This document shows positions 32,756 to 43,024 of a stretch of 64,000 nucleotides of DNA, in pieces (the stretch's first letter is position 1; each line of letters opens with the position of its first letter). This stretch comes from Takashimella koratensis (lineage: Eukaryota > Basidiomycota > Tremellomycetes > Trichosporonales > Tetragoniomycetaceae). Location of the stretch: positions 806,001 through 870,000 of the forward strand of contig BCKT01000013.1 in the NCBI GenBank assembly GCA_003116875.1, read 5' to 3'. The translations under genes and the position numbers were made by a program. The notes beneath the pieces are model-generated. The model was not told where the DNA came from. It worked only from the letters and a program-made list of their open reading frames with translations, and made no database searches.

Positions 32756-35225
32756 ATGAGCCATTCCAAGCCCTCAAGCTCGAGCTCGACCACGCTCTCA
32801 CTCGTCGCGAGCCTGCCAATCCCGCACCCTACACTCACTGTGCTTCTCACGGCCCAGGCTCCGCTCGCGCACCCATCGTCCAGCTCGGCGGGGACCAAGT
32901 TTCTCGCGAGGCTGAATACAGCTGTCCTCGGTAGGGATCCGGCGTGCGCAGAGATCGCTGCGTTGGTGGTCAAGCAGGACGAGGAGGGGTATGCGCTTTC
33001 AACGTTTGGCAAAGGATGGATCGGGGCGTGCATCGGTGTCTTGGTGAGTGATATTGTCAGGAATCGTTAATAACCTTTCAGGGGAACGACGCCGAGATTG
33101 CCTTCTTGGAAATGGCAGCATCCATCATCGAGACCGCACCTAGGTTCCCCAGCTTTGAACGCGAGACTATCCTTCCTATAACCGGCAAGCTCGCCGTGAT
33201 TTTACTCCGAGTGATTGAACGCGAGACCGCCGAGGGCAAATGGGACGTCTTGGTGAGTCTTGGTCCTGTACGGGCTGACCCAGACCTCGGCACTACTCGC
33301 GACCCAGCGAATCCTCAACCACTACCCGTCCGCGTTCCGGCCATTGCAGCAGTCCCTCTCGGCGCAACTCACCACCATCATCCTACACACGACTATTGGC
33401 GCCTCGTCCCCTGCTCCGTCTCCCGCTCCCCGGCCCGTCACCACCGCTGCCGCTGACCTCCTCGCGACGCTCCACACTGTTGGTGGGAAGGCCGTCGCCC
33501 CTTCTGTCTGGGCGACAGATATCCGAGGGGTGATCGGTGGGATCGGCGCAGCTGTCTCCGCCATCACCGCGGACGCATGGGAAGAGGGTAGGTCGTGTCT
33601 GAGTCGCGCTGACGCCAGACCCGTTTGGCGCGCCTCCACCTCCACTCGTTACTCTCCCCCTCCCCCCCGCGGACCCACTCGAGCGGTCAGAGCTAGGCCT
33701 GGCTTGGCTCGAAGGATGGACAGAGGCAGCTCTCGCTCTACTAAGGTAGGTGTCGTCACGTCCCCGCTAACATCAGGCGAGAAACACCCCGAGCCGTCCC
33801 CGTACCCATCGCACAGCTTGTCTCTGCCTCTCTTCGATGCCTCAACCTAACGCTCGACACTCCTGTAAGCGTGAATATAGACCCGACTGACCCCAGACAA
33901 CGAGCTACATCTCTCCTCAACACCACGCGCTACTCATCGCCTCGATCCCGAGGATATGGACGTGTGGTGTACTCCTCCTCGCGTCAACCGCTGCGGTCTG
34001 CGGAGACCACCTGCTTCCCCACCTCGGCACAATCTTTGAGCAAACGGTGTTCCTCCTCCAACAATGCCCCGCATACATGCCGTGAGTGCACCGTTGACCC
34101 CGCTGACGGCAGTGAGAGCCGGGCGCAGCTGTTCAGCCTACACATCTTCCTTCTCGACCTCTACCCGCCGGCCCTGCTTCATATCGACCATCCGACGAGC
34201 CTGCTCAAGTACGCCCTGGCCACCATCAGCGGTATCTTCCAGCCGCGCGTGACCCAAGAGCCCATAAAGAAGCGCGGGCGAGGGTTTGAAGACCGGCTGA
34301 TTGGTGGACTCGAGGGTCGATCAGGGAAGCGGTTGACCGAGGCGGAATGCGATGTGGTCCTTCAAGCGCTTCAACGTGAGTAGAAACTTGACACCGCTGA
34401 CTTCAGTGACCAAGGTGCTCCACGCGACGCCACTGCTTTCTCCGTCGCTGCTATCCTTGTCCATCAGGGTGCATCTCGCCGCGCACATGGCACTGCCCTC
34501 GGCCCCGATCGCTGCCGACTTTTTCAAACTCGCCATCTTACAAGATGCCGTCGAAGACGTCCTCTCCGCTGCGGCGCTCATGACCGAGGGTCAGGGCGGG
34601 ACGTCCAAGGGCTGGCAAACGCTTCTCCTGAGCTTGATGGTGAGTCCAGAGTTGGAACATCGCTGAGATGTAGCCAACTCGAGGAGAGAGGTTCTCGCTC
34701 TTGTTACACCCATCGGTTCCGCCGATGCACAGGCCACAACCGCCATTGGCGCAATTGCACTTTTTCGCGCCTGAGGATGAGGAGGAGAAGAGGTTGAGGT
34801 TGGAATTGGGGATTGGGTCGGGGGAGGATGACGAGGTGAGGCCGAGCAAGAAGGGAAGGAGTGAGGGTATGGATGTGGATAAAAACGTGGTGGCCCCGGT
34901 TTTGAGCGCGGTGGCCCCGGTTGTGAGCGCTTTGGCCCCGGCTGTGAGCGCGGTGGCCGTTGCACCTACGGTTCTTCCCGTCTCACCGCAACAGCCTTTG
35001 CCTCTGTCAACTCTTCCCAAGCCCACGCCCCCGGTACAGCTCGTCGCCAGAGTGGAGCTAGCGGAGGATATTACAAACGTTGGTTTGTTCATGGACGCGC
35101 CGAAAGCCGCGGGGCCACAGGACAAGGGCAAGGGGAATGAGGTGGAGTCGACCGAGGTGGATGAAGATGACGACGCTATCCCAGAGCTGGATAGTGGGAG
35201 TGAAGATGAGGATGACGAGGAATGA
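32756..35225 (+). CDS. RIX1: Pre-rRNA processing protein Rix1 (PELP1 family)
   Basis: Subunit of the nucleolar/nucleoplasmic Rix1 complex (Rix1-Ipi1-Ipi3), which acts on pre-60S particles in ITS2 processing and Rea1 recruitment. Nine exons give a helical-repeat protein: LSTFGKGWIGACIGVL, FLEMAASIIETAPRFPSFER, ITGKLAVILLRVIER and WDVL in the family's first region. Long helices follow to RLTEAECDVVLQALQR, then SKGWQTLLLSLM. The C-terminus is disordered, with a short Val/Ala/Pro repeat (34894-34955), and ends in a strongly acidic tail (DEDDDAIPELDSGSEDEDDEE), as in PELP1. The most conserved family element, the ITGKL region, is present. Recognition rests on layout and motif resemblance. Confidence 0.8.
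34894..34957 (+). repeat. 21-nt coding tandem repeat in RIX1 (SAVAPV unit)
   Basis: Three imperfect copies of a GTGGCCCCGGTTGTGAGCGC-like unit that encodes Ala-Pro-Val-Leu/Val-Ser-Ala repeats in the disordered tail. Confidence 0.8.
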
Positions 35226-35245
35226 TGCATACCTATGTTACCGTC

Positions 35246-36094
35246 CTAAACTCTGCCCCCTACACCCCTCCATTTAGCCCTCCACACCTCGACTCCTTCC
35301 CAGTCCTTTGCCTCCCACTTCCACCCAGCCTGCGCGATCGCTTTCCCCACTCTACTTTGGGCCACCCGCTGGAGTTTGAACCCTGCCTTCTCACCGACCT
35401 GCAGCGCGTGGTCAATTAACCGCGAGTCGCGCCGTTCCAGGGCAAAGAGGACGGTCCGGGGTCCAGTGGAGGTGAGTGGAGCCGCGTCGGCGCCAGAGCA
35501 CAGACGGGCAAGGGTAGACCAAAGCGGTTCAACGAGGTGAGGAGCGTATAAGGTGTCGGTGGTGACTACAACGTCAAAGGCTGTGTCGAAGATGTTAGGG
35601 TTCATCCAATCCAGGTGTGTGACGGTGACTTTGCCGATAGTTGATACGGGATCGTTCCCTCCATTCACATCGCTCCCGGCTGCCCGAAGTAGCGTACGCG
35701 TTCCCGCTTCCACGTTCGGGGTCAGAACCGTCTCAACCACTGGCGATATATCTGTCGCAACGACATCGTACCCCAAGTTTGCCAAGGTGAGGGACAAGTA
35801 CCCCACACCGGCACCTAGTTCAATCGCGCGTGGCCTAGGGTAGATTCCACTGGTGTCGGCGTCGGTGGTAGAGGAGGACGAAGGCGCGGAGGACTGAAGG
35901 GTCGAAACGAGGTAAGCAGCAAGAACCTGCCCACCAAGCCACAGAGTCGTTCCTGTTGTCCCAGTCGACCCCGACGCCGACGCCGAGTCGGCAGAGAGCT
36001 GCCGCAGAGAGAGTGAGACGGAACTACGTGGTAATCGGTGGTGTAGCGTCCCGAGGTGTTTCGTCGTCGACGCCGGGAGGGGCGCGTCGTCCAT
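35246..36094 (-). CDS. Lysine methyltransferase of the METTL21/Rkm5 family, 282 aa
   Basis: S-adenosylmethionine-dependent protein lysine methyltransferase (PF10294-type). Single exon, unlike its neighbours. After a Ser/Thr-rich N-terminus, the region TLWLGGQVLAAYLVS precedes motif I, AIELGAGVGYLSLTLANLG. VVATDI is motif post-I, and VTHLDWMNPN leads to FDVVVTTDTLY (the D/E-x-x-Y active-site region). The C-terminal half carries VLFALERRDSRLID and the GWKWEAKDWEG stretch. Yeast Rkm5 methylates ribosomal protein L1; the substrate here is not known. I start at MDDAPLP (36094), because the upstream in-frame extension has a different composition. Its stop lies 20 bp from that of RIX1. Confidence 0.8.
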   Translation of the reverse strand: MDDAPLPASTTKHLGTLHHRLPRSSVSLSLRQLSADSASASGSTGTTGTTLWLGGQVLAAYLVSTLQSSAPSSSSTTDADTSGIYPRPRAIELGAGVGYLSLTLANLGYDVVATDISPVVETVLTPNVEAGTRTLLRAAGSDVNGGNDPVSTIGKVTVTHLDWMNPNIFDTAFDVVVTTDTLYAPHLVEPLWSTLARLCSGADAAPLTSTGPRTVLFALERRDSRLIDHALQVGEKAGFKLQRVAQSRVGKAIAQAGWKWEAKDWEGVEVWRAKWRGVGGRV

Positions 36095-36231
36095 GAGTAT
36101 GTGGAAGAAAGAACCCGAGGAAGATTTCATAAAAAAAATCGGTCTATGCCACGTGGAAATCCTGACGGTAGACAGAGAGCATATACTCATTCATAATCGT
36201 GAGCAAAACATACAAGTTGATACAAACAAGC

Positions 36232-39200
36232 CTAGTGCAGCCCATACCCCATCATCGAGGGCGAAGGGACGTACCCGCTTGGGGGCGGTTTATGCGTCGC
36301 AGTCGATCTCACTGTCCCCGACGTCCTCTCTCCCGGTTTACTCGGCCCAACACCATGCGACGCTGCCTCCTCCCCGAGAGTCTCAAACTCCTTCAATGCT
36401 TCGCGCAGCTTGGCCATTCCCGCCCCCGCGACACCGCTCATCACGCTTAACCTTGAACCCTTCTTACCGAATCCGCCGAGCCCGCTGATCGAGATCCCGT
36501 GCGCGTGGGTGTTTGCACCTGTGCTCGTGCTGGTTGTCACACCTGTGTTAACCGGTGCCACCGCGGGTGAGTCTTCCACAGCCGAGCCATCGTCCAGGTT
36601 GAGCGACCGGGAGAACTGCGACCAGTCCGACCGCTGTTGCAGGTATGGCCGGAGCAGGCGAGGGTCGATCCGACCCAAGTGTGACTCGGTCATGTACGAT
36701 CGAAGAACGTTGGGCTGAACGATGAAGCTGTTCCCAAGTTGCCTGAGCATGTCGAAGCGGTCGTTCACCGTTGGGATCCCGAATGCCTGCACTGCTTCTT
36801 GGTACGCCGCAAGGTCCCTGATATCAGTGGTAAAGTGACTCAGACTCACTTTGTAAGCATCAAGCCACCAGTCGGGTTCACTGGGAACTTTTTGAAGTGA
36901 TCAAGGAGGAGACTGCCGTTAGCGATACCCAAATCCTCACGCACCTGTGGAAAGCAACGCCGACCTCTGTGAGGAACGTTTCTTGGTTCTTCCCGCTCAA
37001 GCCTTCGACAGCCGCCTCGCGTACACTCCCGAGGAACTCGCACGTAAGTTCGCACGGTTCCGTGTTCGTCCGGGCAAAAGACAACTCGTCATTCTTCGGC
37101 TTGAAGTCGTTCTTCTTTTGCTTGGTGAGAACCGAACTCAACCACGCGACGATTCCTATTGTCAGCGGCGTCAAAGGCTCAACCTACCATCGAGAGCCTT
37201 TTGGATGACCGTGTTGACCTTGCCCTCAATCCTGACGACAATGTGCTGGTTGAACGTGTTCATCTCGCGACGGATCGCCGCGGCGGACGAGGCGAGGGGA
37301 AGGAGGGCGGTCGTAGTGTATCGCTGCCACAGGTGTGTAATGAGATCGGCGGGTTTGAGTACTACCAAGCACGCCATTTCCGGCTCGACTTTGCTGTCGT
37401 GTTGTTCGATTTTGGCTAGGGCTCTGCTCGATGGTCAGATGAAGCCCTCATTCAACGATCTTGGTACCCACGAGTCCAAAGCAGTCTCCACAAACGACCG
37501 ACCGATCGACTCGGCCAATACTTTCATCAACGAGAACGCGTTCTTGGCACTAATCATCAGCCTTGTCACCTCCGTCACTTACACTTCGCCCGAGGGACTG
37601 AGTTCGACGATACGACCGACTGCCTCGGCATGCCATCGCAGCATTCGCTCGGCCATCGCCACGGTGAGTAAACCGTCGACAGGCCACGACTCTTTCAGAT
37701 CATTCTTGACACTGTTGGAGCGGGAGAGGCCGGGTCGCGAGTTTGCCTCGCCCAGACGTGACATGGCGGGATGCGCAGGCGACGCGTGGGGTTTGCTTTG
37801 CATCGCTGGCGAGGTCGACGCAGAGATGGCCTTGGTGGCGGACGCTGCCGAGGATGTGAACAAGTTGGCATACTTTGCAATTGCCGAGGCAGCGGTCTGC
37901 GCAGTCGACGACGAGACCGCGGCTGTGCTACTGTGTTGCAGCTGGTTGACCACGCGATCGAGCATCGAATTTGGCTTGGCCTTGAGTACCGTTTCCTGAG
38001 GTCAGCGCGTTCGTATATGCACTCACGTGATGGGCGGTGAACCTGCTCAGAAGACCCCCATACAGCTCGACCAAGTTCTTGCTCTCGCTCTCGAGATAGC
38101 GCGAGCCCTCCAACCATGGGACGAAGATCTCTTCCAGAGCGTGATCTAGCATCGCCGCGAGCGGACCGCCTGCTCCCTCCGCCTTGGACGTCGAGTCGGC
38201 CAAGATCGCGTCGTAAGATTTCAAATCCTCGACCAGTGCCGCGCAGAGCGAGTGCGTGAGGCATAGGACTCGCAAGACGGCGAGGGTAGAGATGGCCGCT
38301 GCGCGCGAGACGAGCGACTCGATATGTTGTTGAATGACCTGGGCAAAGACACGCTGGAGGAACACCTGCATGACGGCTGTTGGGTTGGGGAAAACCGCCT
38401 TGACAATCTGCGCCTCTTGGTTGACCGTCTCGCGAATGTCCTTGAACAAGGCGAGCATTCCCGGCTCGTTGGTCGGCGGATTGGCGTCGGGATCGCCAAT
38501 GGATTTCCATCTGTCATCAGCTTTGAATAGAGGTCACTCACATGTCAATCTTTGTCTCGACGCCTTCTTGCCTCTCCGCTTCCTCCAGTACACGATCTTT
38601 TGAGATGAAGAAATCGTGCTGATTGACGTAGATCTGCACACACGATGTGCCACCGTTGAAATCTTGAAGCGTTTTCGCGCAGTGCTGGGATTAGCAACGC
38701 CCAAACTTTCACTTACCGCCATCATCCTGGGGTCACCCTTGCGGTAGCTTCGATCGAACAACCTCAACACTTCCTTTTCAAATCGCTCGCAATACTTGTC
38801 AATCTCGTCTCGGACGCGATCGGCTTTTTCCTTCTCGGACCGTCGCTTGCTCACGACCTTGCCGGAAGTGCCGTCGTCCCCGTCCATTCGAGGGGTTGCA
38901 GAGGCCTCGGCCTCGGTGAGCGCGATCGCTGCGGAGTCGGATACGTCCTTGGCGACCATCATCAGTCTGCGCAAGATCAAGGCGAGTCGCGCACGACCCT
39001 CTCGGCTGGTCCTGGTGGCGAAGAGTGCTTCAAGCGGAGTACTTGATGGCGCCGGGTTGTTTGGGTCGGGCGTGCGCGAGGTTTGCTGTAGAAGGGAAAA
39101 GTAGTAGGAGAGGAGGAGTGATGTAGCCTGCGCGGTCGATCGCGTTTGGTGCAGCGATTCGAGTTGTTCGCCTGTGGTCAGCGTGATCTAAGGCAGACGC

Positions 39201-39768
39201 ACCTATTCTCACAGCAGATCGGCCAACATCGGTGATTTTGCTCTCCAGGTTGGTGAAGGAGCTCCCGATAGCCTAGCGTCAGTTGAGTCATGACTGAACC
39301 CACCTCGAAACCGCCGTCCAATTCTCGCAGTCTCCGGCCGTACTCGCGTTCCGCTCGGCGCACGTCCGTCTCCATTTTCTTTGTCCGCTCGGCCACTTGT
39401 TGCCGTAGAGCGAGGAGTGAATCGAGCGCGGGGGAGAATGTCTGCATGAAAGGGGACGGGTTGAACGCTTCGGGGAGTTAGCGATTGTTAGCAAACCTAT
39501 GATGAGATCTGAACCTAACACTTACGTCCTGGGTCAGACTTGGATTCCGCGATAAGCTTCTCTGAGAGCGATCCGACAAAGTCTTCAGTCGAGTAATTGT
39601 TCTGTGGGAGTCAGCGACTACCAACACGAGACCCACCTCGAAGGTCGCGAGTTGCAGAGTCCGTTCGATCGCTGGATCGCGCACGCGCATCGCCGCGACC
39701 GACCCTGGAGTAAACGTTGCCGTGTCCCGTTTCGCCGGACGCCGCGGCGGGGTGCTTGGAGCCGACAT
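36232..39768 (-). CDS. SEC10: Exocyst complex component Sec10
   Basis: Subunit of the octameric exocyst that tethers secretory vesicles to the plasma membrane. About a dozen exons. The N-terminus has a short Pro-rich part (MSAPSTPPRRPAKR), then YSTEDFVGSLSEKL, a coiled coil (LRQQVAERTKKMETDVRRAE), ESKITDVGRSAVRIGEQLE and SLHQTRSTAQATSLLLSYY. The central signature is LQDFNGGTSCVQIYVNQHDF with VFPNPTAVMQVFLQRVFAQ. Further down come NPTGGLMLTKD and FDMLRQLGNSFIVQPNVLRS, both typical of fungal Sec10. The last 110 residues are a low-complexity, Gly/Ser-rich extension not found in short homologues. Length is around 1,000 residues. The assignment is secure. Confidence 0.93.
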
Positions 39769-39874
39769 CTATGGGTGAATGAGTGGATGAGGTGCTTGAG
39801 AGCGGAATGAGTGGGAGGATGGGAGGATGGGATGGAGCTACGTGCGCTGGGAAGTGGTGTTGATGGCGGTCAAA

Positions 39875-39884
39875 GTCACGTGAT
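39875..39884 (+). promoter_or_regulatory. CACGTG E-box element (GTCACGTGAT)
   Basis: Lies in the 195-bp divergent promoter of SEC10 and LCL2, about 80 bp upstream of the LCL2 ATG and 107 bp upstream of the SEC10 ATG. The decamer is identical to those at 30953 (reverse) and 42007. Confidence 0.5.
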
Positions 39885-39963
39885 CTTCCTCTTTTAACAC
39901 CTCGAATCTCGTCTTTGTCCCCATCCTCCCCATTCATCCTCCTATCCATCCACCATCCTCACC

Positions 39964-40428
39964 ATGCGATTCGCCCTCGCCTCGGTCATCCTCGCAGCTG
40001 TGATCCTCGCGACACCAGTCTTCGCCCAGTTTGGCAACTTCTTCCAGCAGGGATTCCCCTTTGGGGGCCAGGGACATCAGCACCAGCAGCAGGATCCGCC
40101 GACGGGCGCGCGGCAACACAAGGGTTGGGCGGAGATGCAGTCGGGTTAGTGGGGCGATGCCAGTTACGAACTGCGGTAGCCGAGCTGACGTTACAGTGCA
40201 CTGTCGAGCCGGCTATGTGTGCCCTGCGAGTCTTGCCTGCGTGCCAACGCCAGCCGACTGCCCATGTCCATACCCGTGAGTGATGATCGATTCTACCCTA
40301 ACCCGACCAGAGAAGATATCAAATGCGTCGTACCAGACGACCGAGAGCGAGACGAAGGAGAGGGCCCACCGTTTGTCTGTGTCCGAGGCAGCTGTGAAGA
40401 GGTTCTGCGGTTCTCCAAGCCCATATGA
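39964..40428 (+). CDS. LCL2: Lcl2-like secretory-pathway protein
   Basis: Small protein of the long chronological lifespan protein 2 family, linked to ER-associated degradation. Three exons. A clear signal peptide (MRFALASVILAAVILATPVFA, cleavage after A-Q-F expected) is followed by FGNFFQQGFPFGGQ and a His/Gln-rich stretch. The cysteine domain then shows HCRAGYVCPASLACVPTPAD, CPCPYPEDIKCVVPD and CVRGSC, the family's CxxYxCPxxLxCV and CPCxxP pattern. There is no membrane span after the signal, so it should be lumenal or secreted. Its stop codon lies 14 bp from that of UBA4 on the opposite strand. Confidence 0.88.
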
Positions 40429-40442
40429 GATATGCATACAAC

Positions 40443-41945
40443 TTAGTATAATGGAAACGTCGTATCTACGTCTCGCGCCCACGCCACCAGCCCACCACGA
40501 ACATCTGTCACTCGTGCCCCTAACCTCTCAGCCCAAGCTTTACGCAAGGCCGCGGCGGCAAGCTGCGAATCATTCCCCCGGCGGCAGAGGAATATCACCG
40601 ACTCGGCTGATGGTATTGATAAGGGGTCCTTGAGTGCCCGCGATAACGAGATGTCTAAAGTCAGCTCTGGTTTGAAGTAGACTCACTCTTCGTCCCGGGG
40701 ATCGAGCAAATCTCAAACTCGACAGGTGGCCGCGTGTCAAGCACAAGTGCGTCACCACTTCTCAACGCTGTGTCCAGATCCTAATTGTCAGCTCGCTCAT
40801 TACCTATCTCACCTTTGCTGAAATGCGATCGGCAATCTCTTCCCCAACCTCTCCGGGTCCAGCGCAAAACTCGTCGTACCCATATGCCCCGAGGTCATCC
40901 GTGATTTTTGTGTTGGGCCCGCAAGCGATACACTTGGGTGATGGCTGACGCATTCGCACCGTCCTGACCAACGGACTTGACCCGAAATGAAGCAGGTGAA
41001 GCATGGGCTGGTCGTCGGTTTTGCTCGTGAGTAAAGTGATCACCTCGCCAGCCATGGCCGCCCCGACCATCCCCGTGACGAAACCCAAGACCCCAACCTC
41101 GTCGCACCGTCCTGCGTCTGCAACAACCTGCGGCCACATACACCGATAACATGCCCTCTTCTCCCCGTTGCGTCTCTTCCCACCATACACTGCCCACTGC
41201 CCAGCCGACGATATGGCCGCGCCCGAAACAAGCGGCAATCCTAGCCGCACTGCCGCATCCGACAAGAGATACCGCGTGAGCGGCCGGTCTGTGCAGTCGA
41301 CCACGATCTGTGCTTTGGAGAGGAGCATGAGAGCGGAAGAGGGCGTGATGGGTTCATGTATTGGTGTGCAGTTAACGTGGGGGTTTGATCTGATTGGTGT
41401 GCGTTAACGTAGGGCAAGGGTCACCAGGGAGATGATAGGAGGATGTGCAAGCGTCAGTCAGCTGTCAAGCAGATGATCCCCAAACCGATGGCGACCAACG
41501 ATAGAGCAAAGTCCCAGCTTGACCACCGACAAGCCCCCCTTTTCCCACTTCCAAGCCAACACCATGCCCAGAAATATGAGACTCACGCTTTCATCGCCAA
41601 GCAAGCTGATTCAGCCTTGTTCATCCCGACCCTTTCCGTCGTGTGCAGCACCTGCCGATGGAGGTTGCTCACGCTGACCTCGTCATGATCAATCACGATA
41701 AGCTCGCCTGCAGTTAGCTCACGTTATCCGTACGCACTCACCGATCCCTGCGCCCGCGAGATATTGAAGAACAGGACATCCCAAACCACCAGCGCCGACG
41801 ACAGCAACGATCGCCGATTTTAAACTCAGCTGCCCTGCCTGTCAGCCAGCGACCTTACCTCGCTCTTACCTGGCAGGCCGAACCCAGGCATAATCATCTG
41901 CCTCCCATACCGTGTGTACTCGTCGAGTTCCAGGGGTCGCGCCAT
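40443..41945 (-). CDS. UBA4: Uba4/MOCS3: E1-like adenylyltransferase and sulfurtransferase
   Basis: Activates the ubiquitin-like protein Urm1 by adenylation and then thiocarboxylates it for tRNA wobble-uridine thiolation and protein urmylation. The N-terminus [20 protein letters not shown] is the family start. The ATP site is [19 protein letters not shown]; the catalytic Arg region is [27 protein letters not shown] carries one zinc pair and CIACGP the other; [14 protein letters not shown] holds the E1-like cysteine. The C-terminal rhodanese domain has [20 protein letters not shown] and the active loop [10 protein letters not shown] with its Cys codon at 40584-40586. It ends [12 protein letters not shown]. 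One intron (within the A-S junction before NPHVNC) is near 200 nt, the others are short. Both domains are intact. Confidence 0.95.
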
Positions 41946-42006
41946 GCTGCGTGCAATGTTGTCATAACAGCATGTCTCAAGGCGAGAGATTAGATTTCAA
42001 GGCAAG

Positions 42007-42016
42007 GTCACGTGAT
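42007..42016 (+). promoter_or_regulatory. CACGTG E-box element (GTCACGTGAT)
   Basis: Sits 62 bp upstream of the UBA4 start codon. Third copy of this decamer in the window. Confidence 0.5.
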
Positions 42017-42172
42017 GGGTTTCCGAAAAAAATTCAGTCCCCGGACTAGCAAAATTTGGGCCGCCTCACCCCGCCGGGGGACACAACATCGTCTCGAAGC
42101 CATCGCTCCTTCCACGGCATCTATAAAATGCAATAGAGAGCAGCGAGGAGCTGCGGAGTAGCAAAAGAGAGA

Positions 42173-42260
42173 GCTCCCGCCAGGGGTCGAACCTGGAATC
42201 TCCTGATTCACGCGAAAGTGTTAGTCGTAGTCAGACGCCTTGCCATTGGGCCACGAGAGC
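42173..42260 (-). tRNA. tRNA-Arg (anticodon ACG), with 17-nt intron
   Basis: Read on the minus strand: acceptor GCTCTCG pairs with CGGGAGC, D region GCCCAATGGCAAGGC, anticodon stem TCTGA/TCAGG with loop CTACGA, and T arm CCAGG TTCGACC CCTGG. The anticodon ACG would be read as ICG. A 17-nt intron follows position 37. A TTTT terminator lies just downstream (AAAA on the plus strand at 42163-42166). Confidence 0.9.
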
Positions 42261-42917
42261 GAACCGAAATTGAGGGGGAGGAAGGGATATGTCCCTACAG
42301 GGTAGCCCGAACCATCGCGTGACTTGCCAGGGCCATCGTTACCTCCCAAATGCATGTTGCTCGGTCAGTATTCAGTTGCCCTTCACGCAAACGCCGTCCG
42401 AGCGGTAGTCAGCTCATTGCGCAGGTGAAGCGTCGTTCAAGAACGCGGCTACTTGACCCGTTTTGATCTCTATTCGCGTCAGTTATAAAATGAACCTTTG
42501 CGTCGCAAGTTGTTCCAGTTTTAGCTGTTACCATAACACTGTTGCGTTTTTTCAAGTCGTTTTGCGAGGACGAGGAGCACGAAGTGTGCCTGCGCTCGAT
42601 CTTGTGGATACAGGTGCCGTGAGACAGTCAGACTGGGACGAGGCATTACTCACGGGCGAAATGGTAAGCCAACATGACTGAGACTGGAGAGATGGCAGCC
42701 TATCCAGTAGAACACCGCAAAGTACCACCTAGCGCGCGCAAGCCTTGATGGTTGTTGCAAGGGTTCTATGTATTAGTTTCTCGAGTCTGCTCAGCCGTAG
42801 TTCAATCATTTTCCGTCAAACAGCGGAGGGACGAGGGTCCAAGAAAGGTCAACATTGTTCCCCTGATTTTACCAACAACATATAAGGGAATGCAAACACT
42901 TCAAAAACAACAATCTT
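42261..42917. other. Spacer between the two tRNA-Arg genes
   Basis: About 660 bp, lower in GC than most of the window. Small open frames only; nothing recognised. Confidence 0.5.
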
Positions 42918-43024
42918 GGCCCTGTGGCCCAATGGCAAGGCGTCTGACTACGACTTGTCTTCTAGAAGATTTCTAGAGGCCGCAGACTGATCAGGAGATC
43001 GCGGGTTCAATCCCCGCCGGGGCT
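42918..43024 (+). tRNA. tRNA-Arg (anticodon ACG), with 36-nt intron
   Basis: Acceptor GGCCCTG pairs with CGGGGCT (first pair G-U). The D region GCCCAATGGCAAGGC and the anticodon stem-loop TCTGACTACGA are identical to those of the copy at 42173-42260. The T arm GCGGG TTCAATC CCCGC and the acceptor differ. The intron (42954-42989) contains two TCTAGA palindromes. T-runs at about 43037 and 43047 can terminate Pol III. Confidence 0.88.

Noticed and set aside
36095..36190. N-terminal extension of the methyltransferase
   Set aside because: The extra 32 residues have AT-rich, promoter-like sequence and do not fit the family start; MDDAPLP is preferred.
42930..42990. Tandem TCTAGA palindromes as an insertion target or attachment site
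   Set aside because: They lie exactly inside the tRNA intron at position 37/38 and are explained by intron structure.
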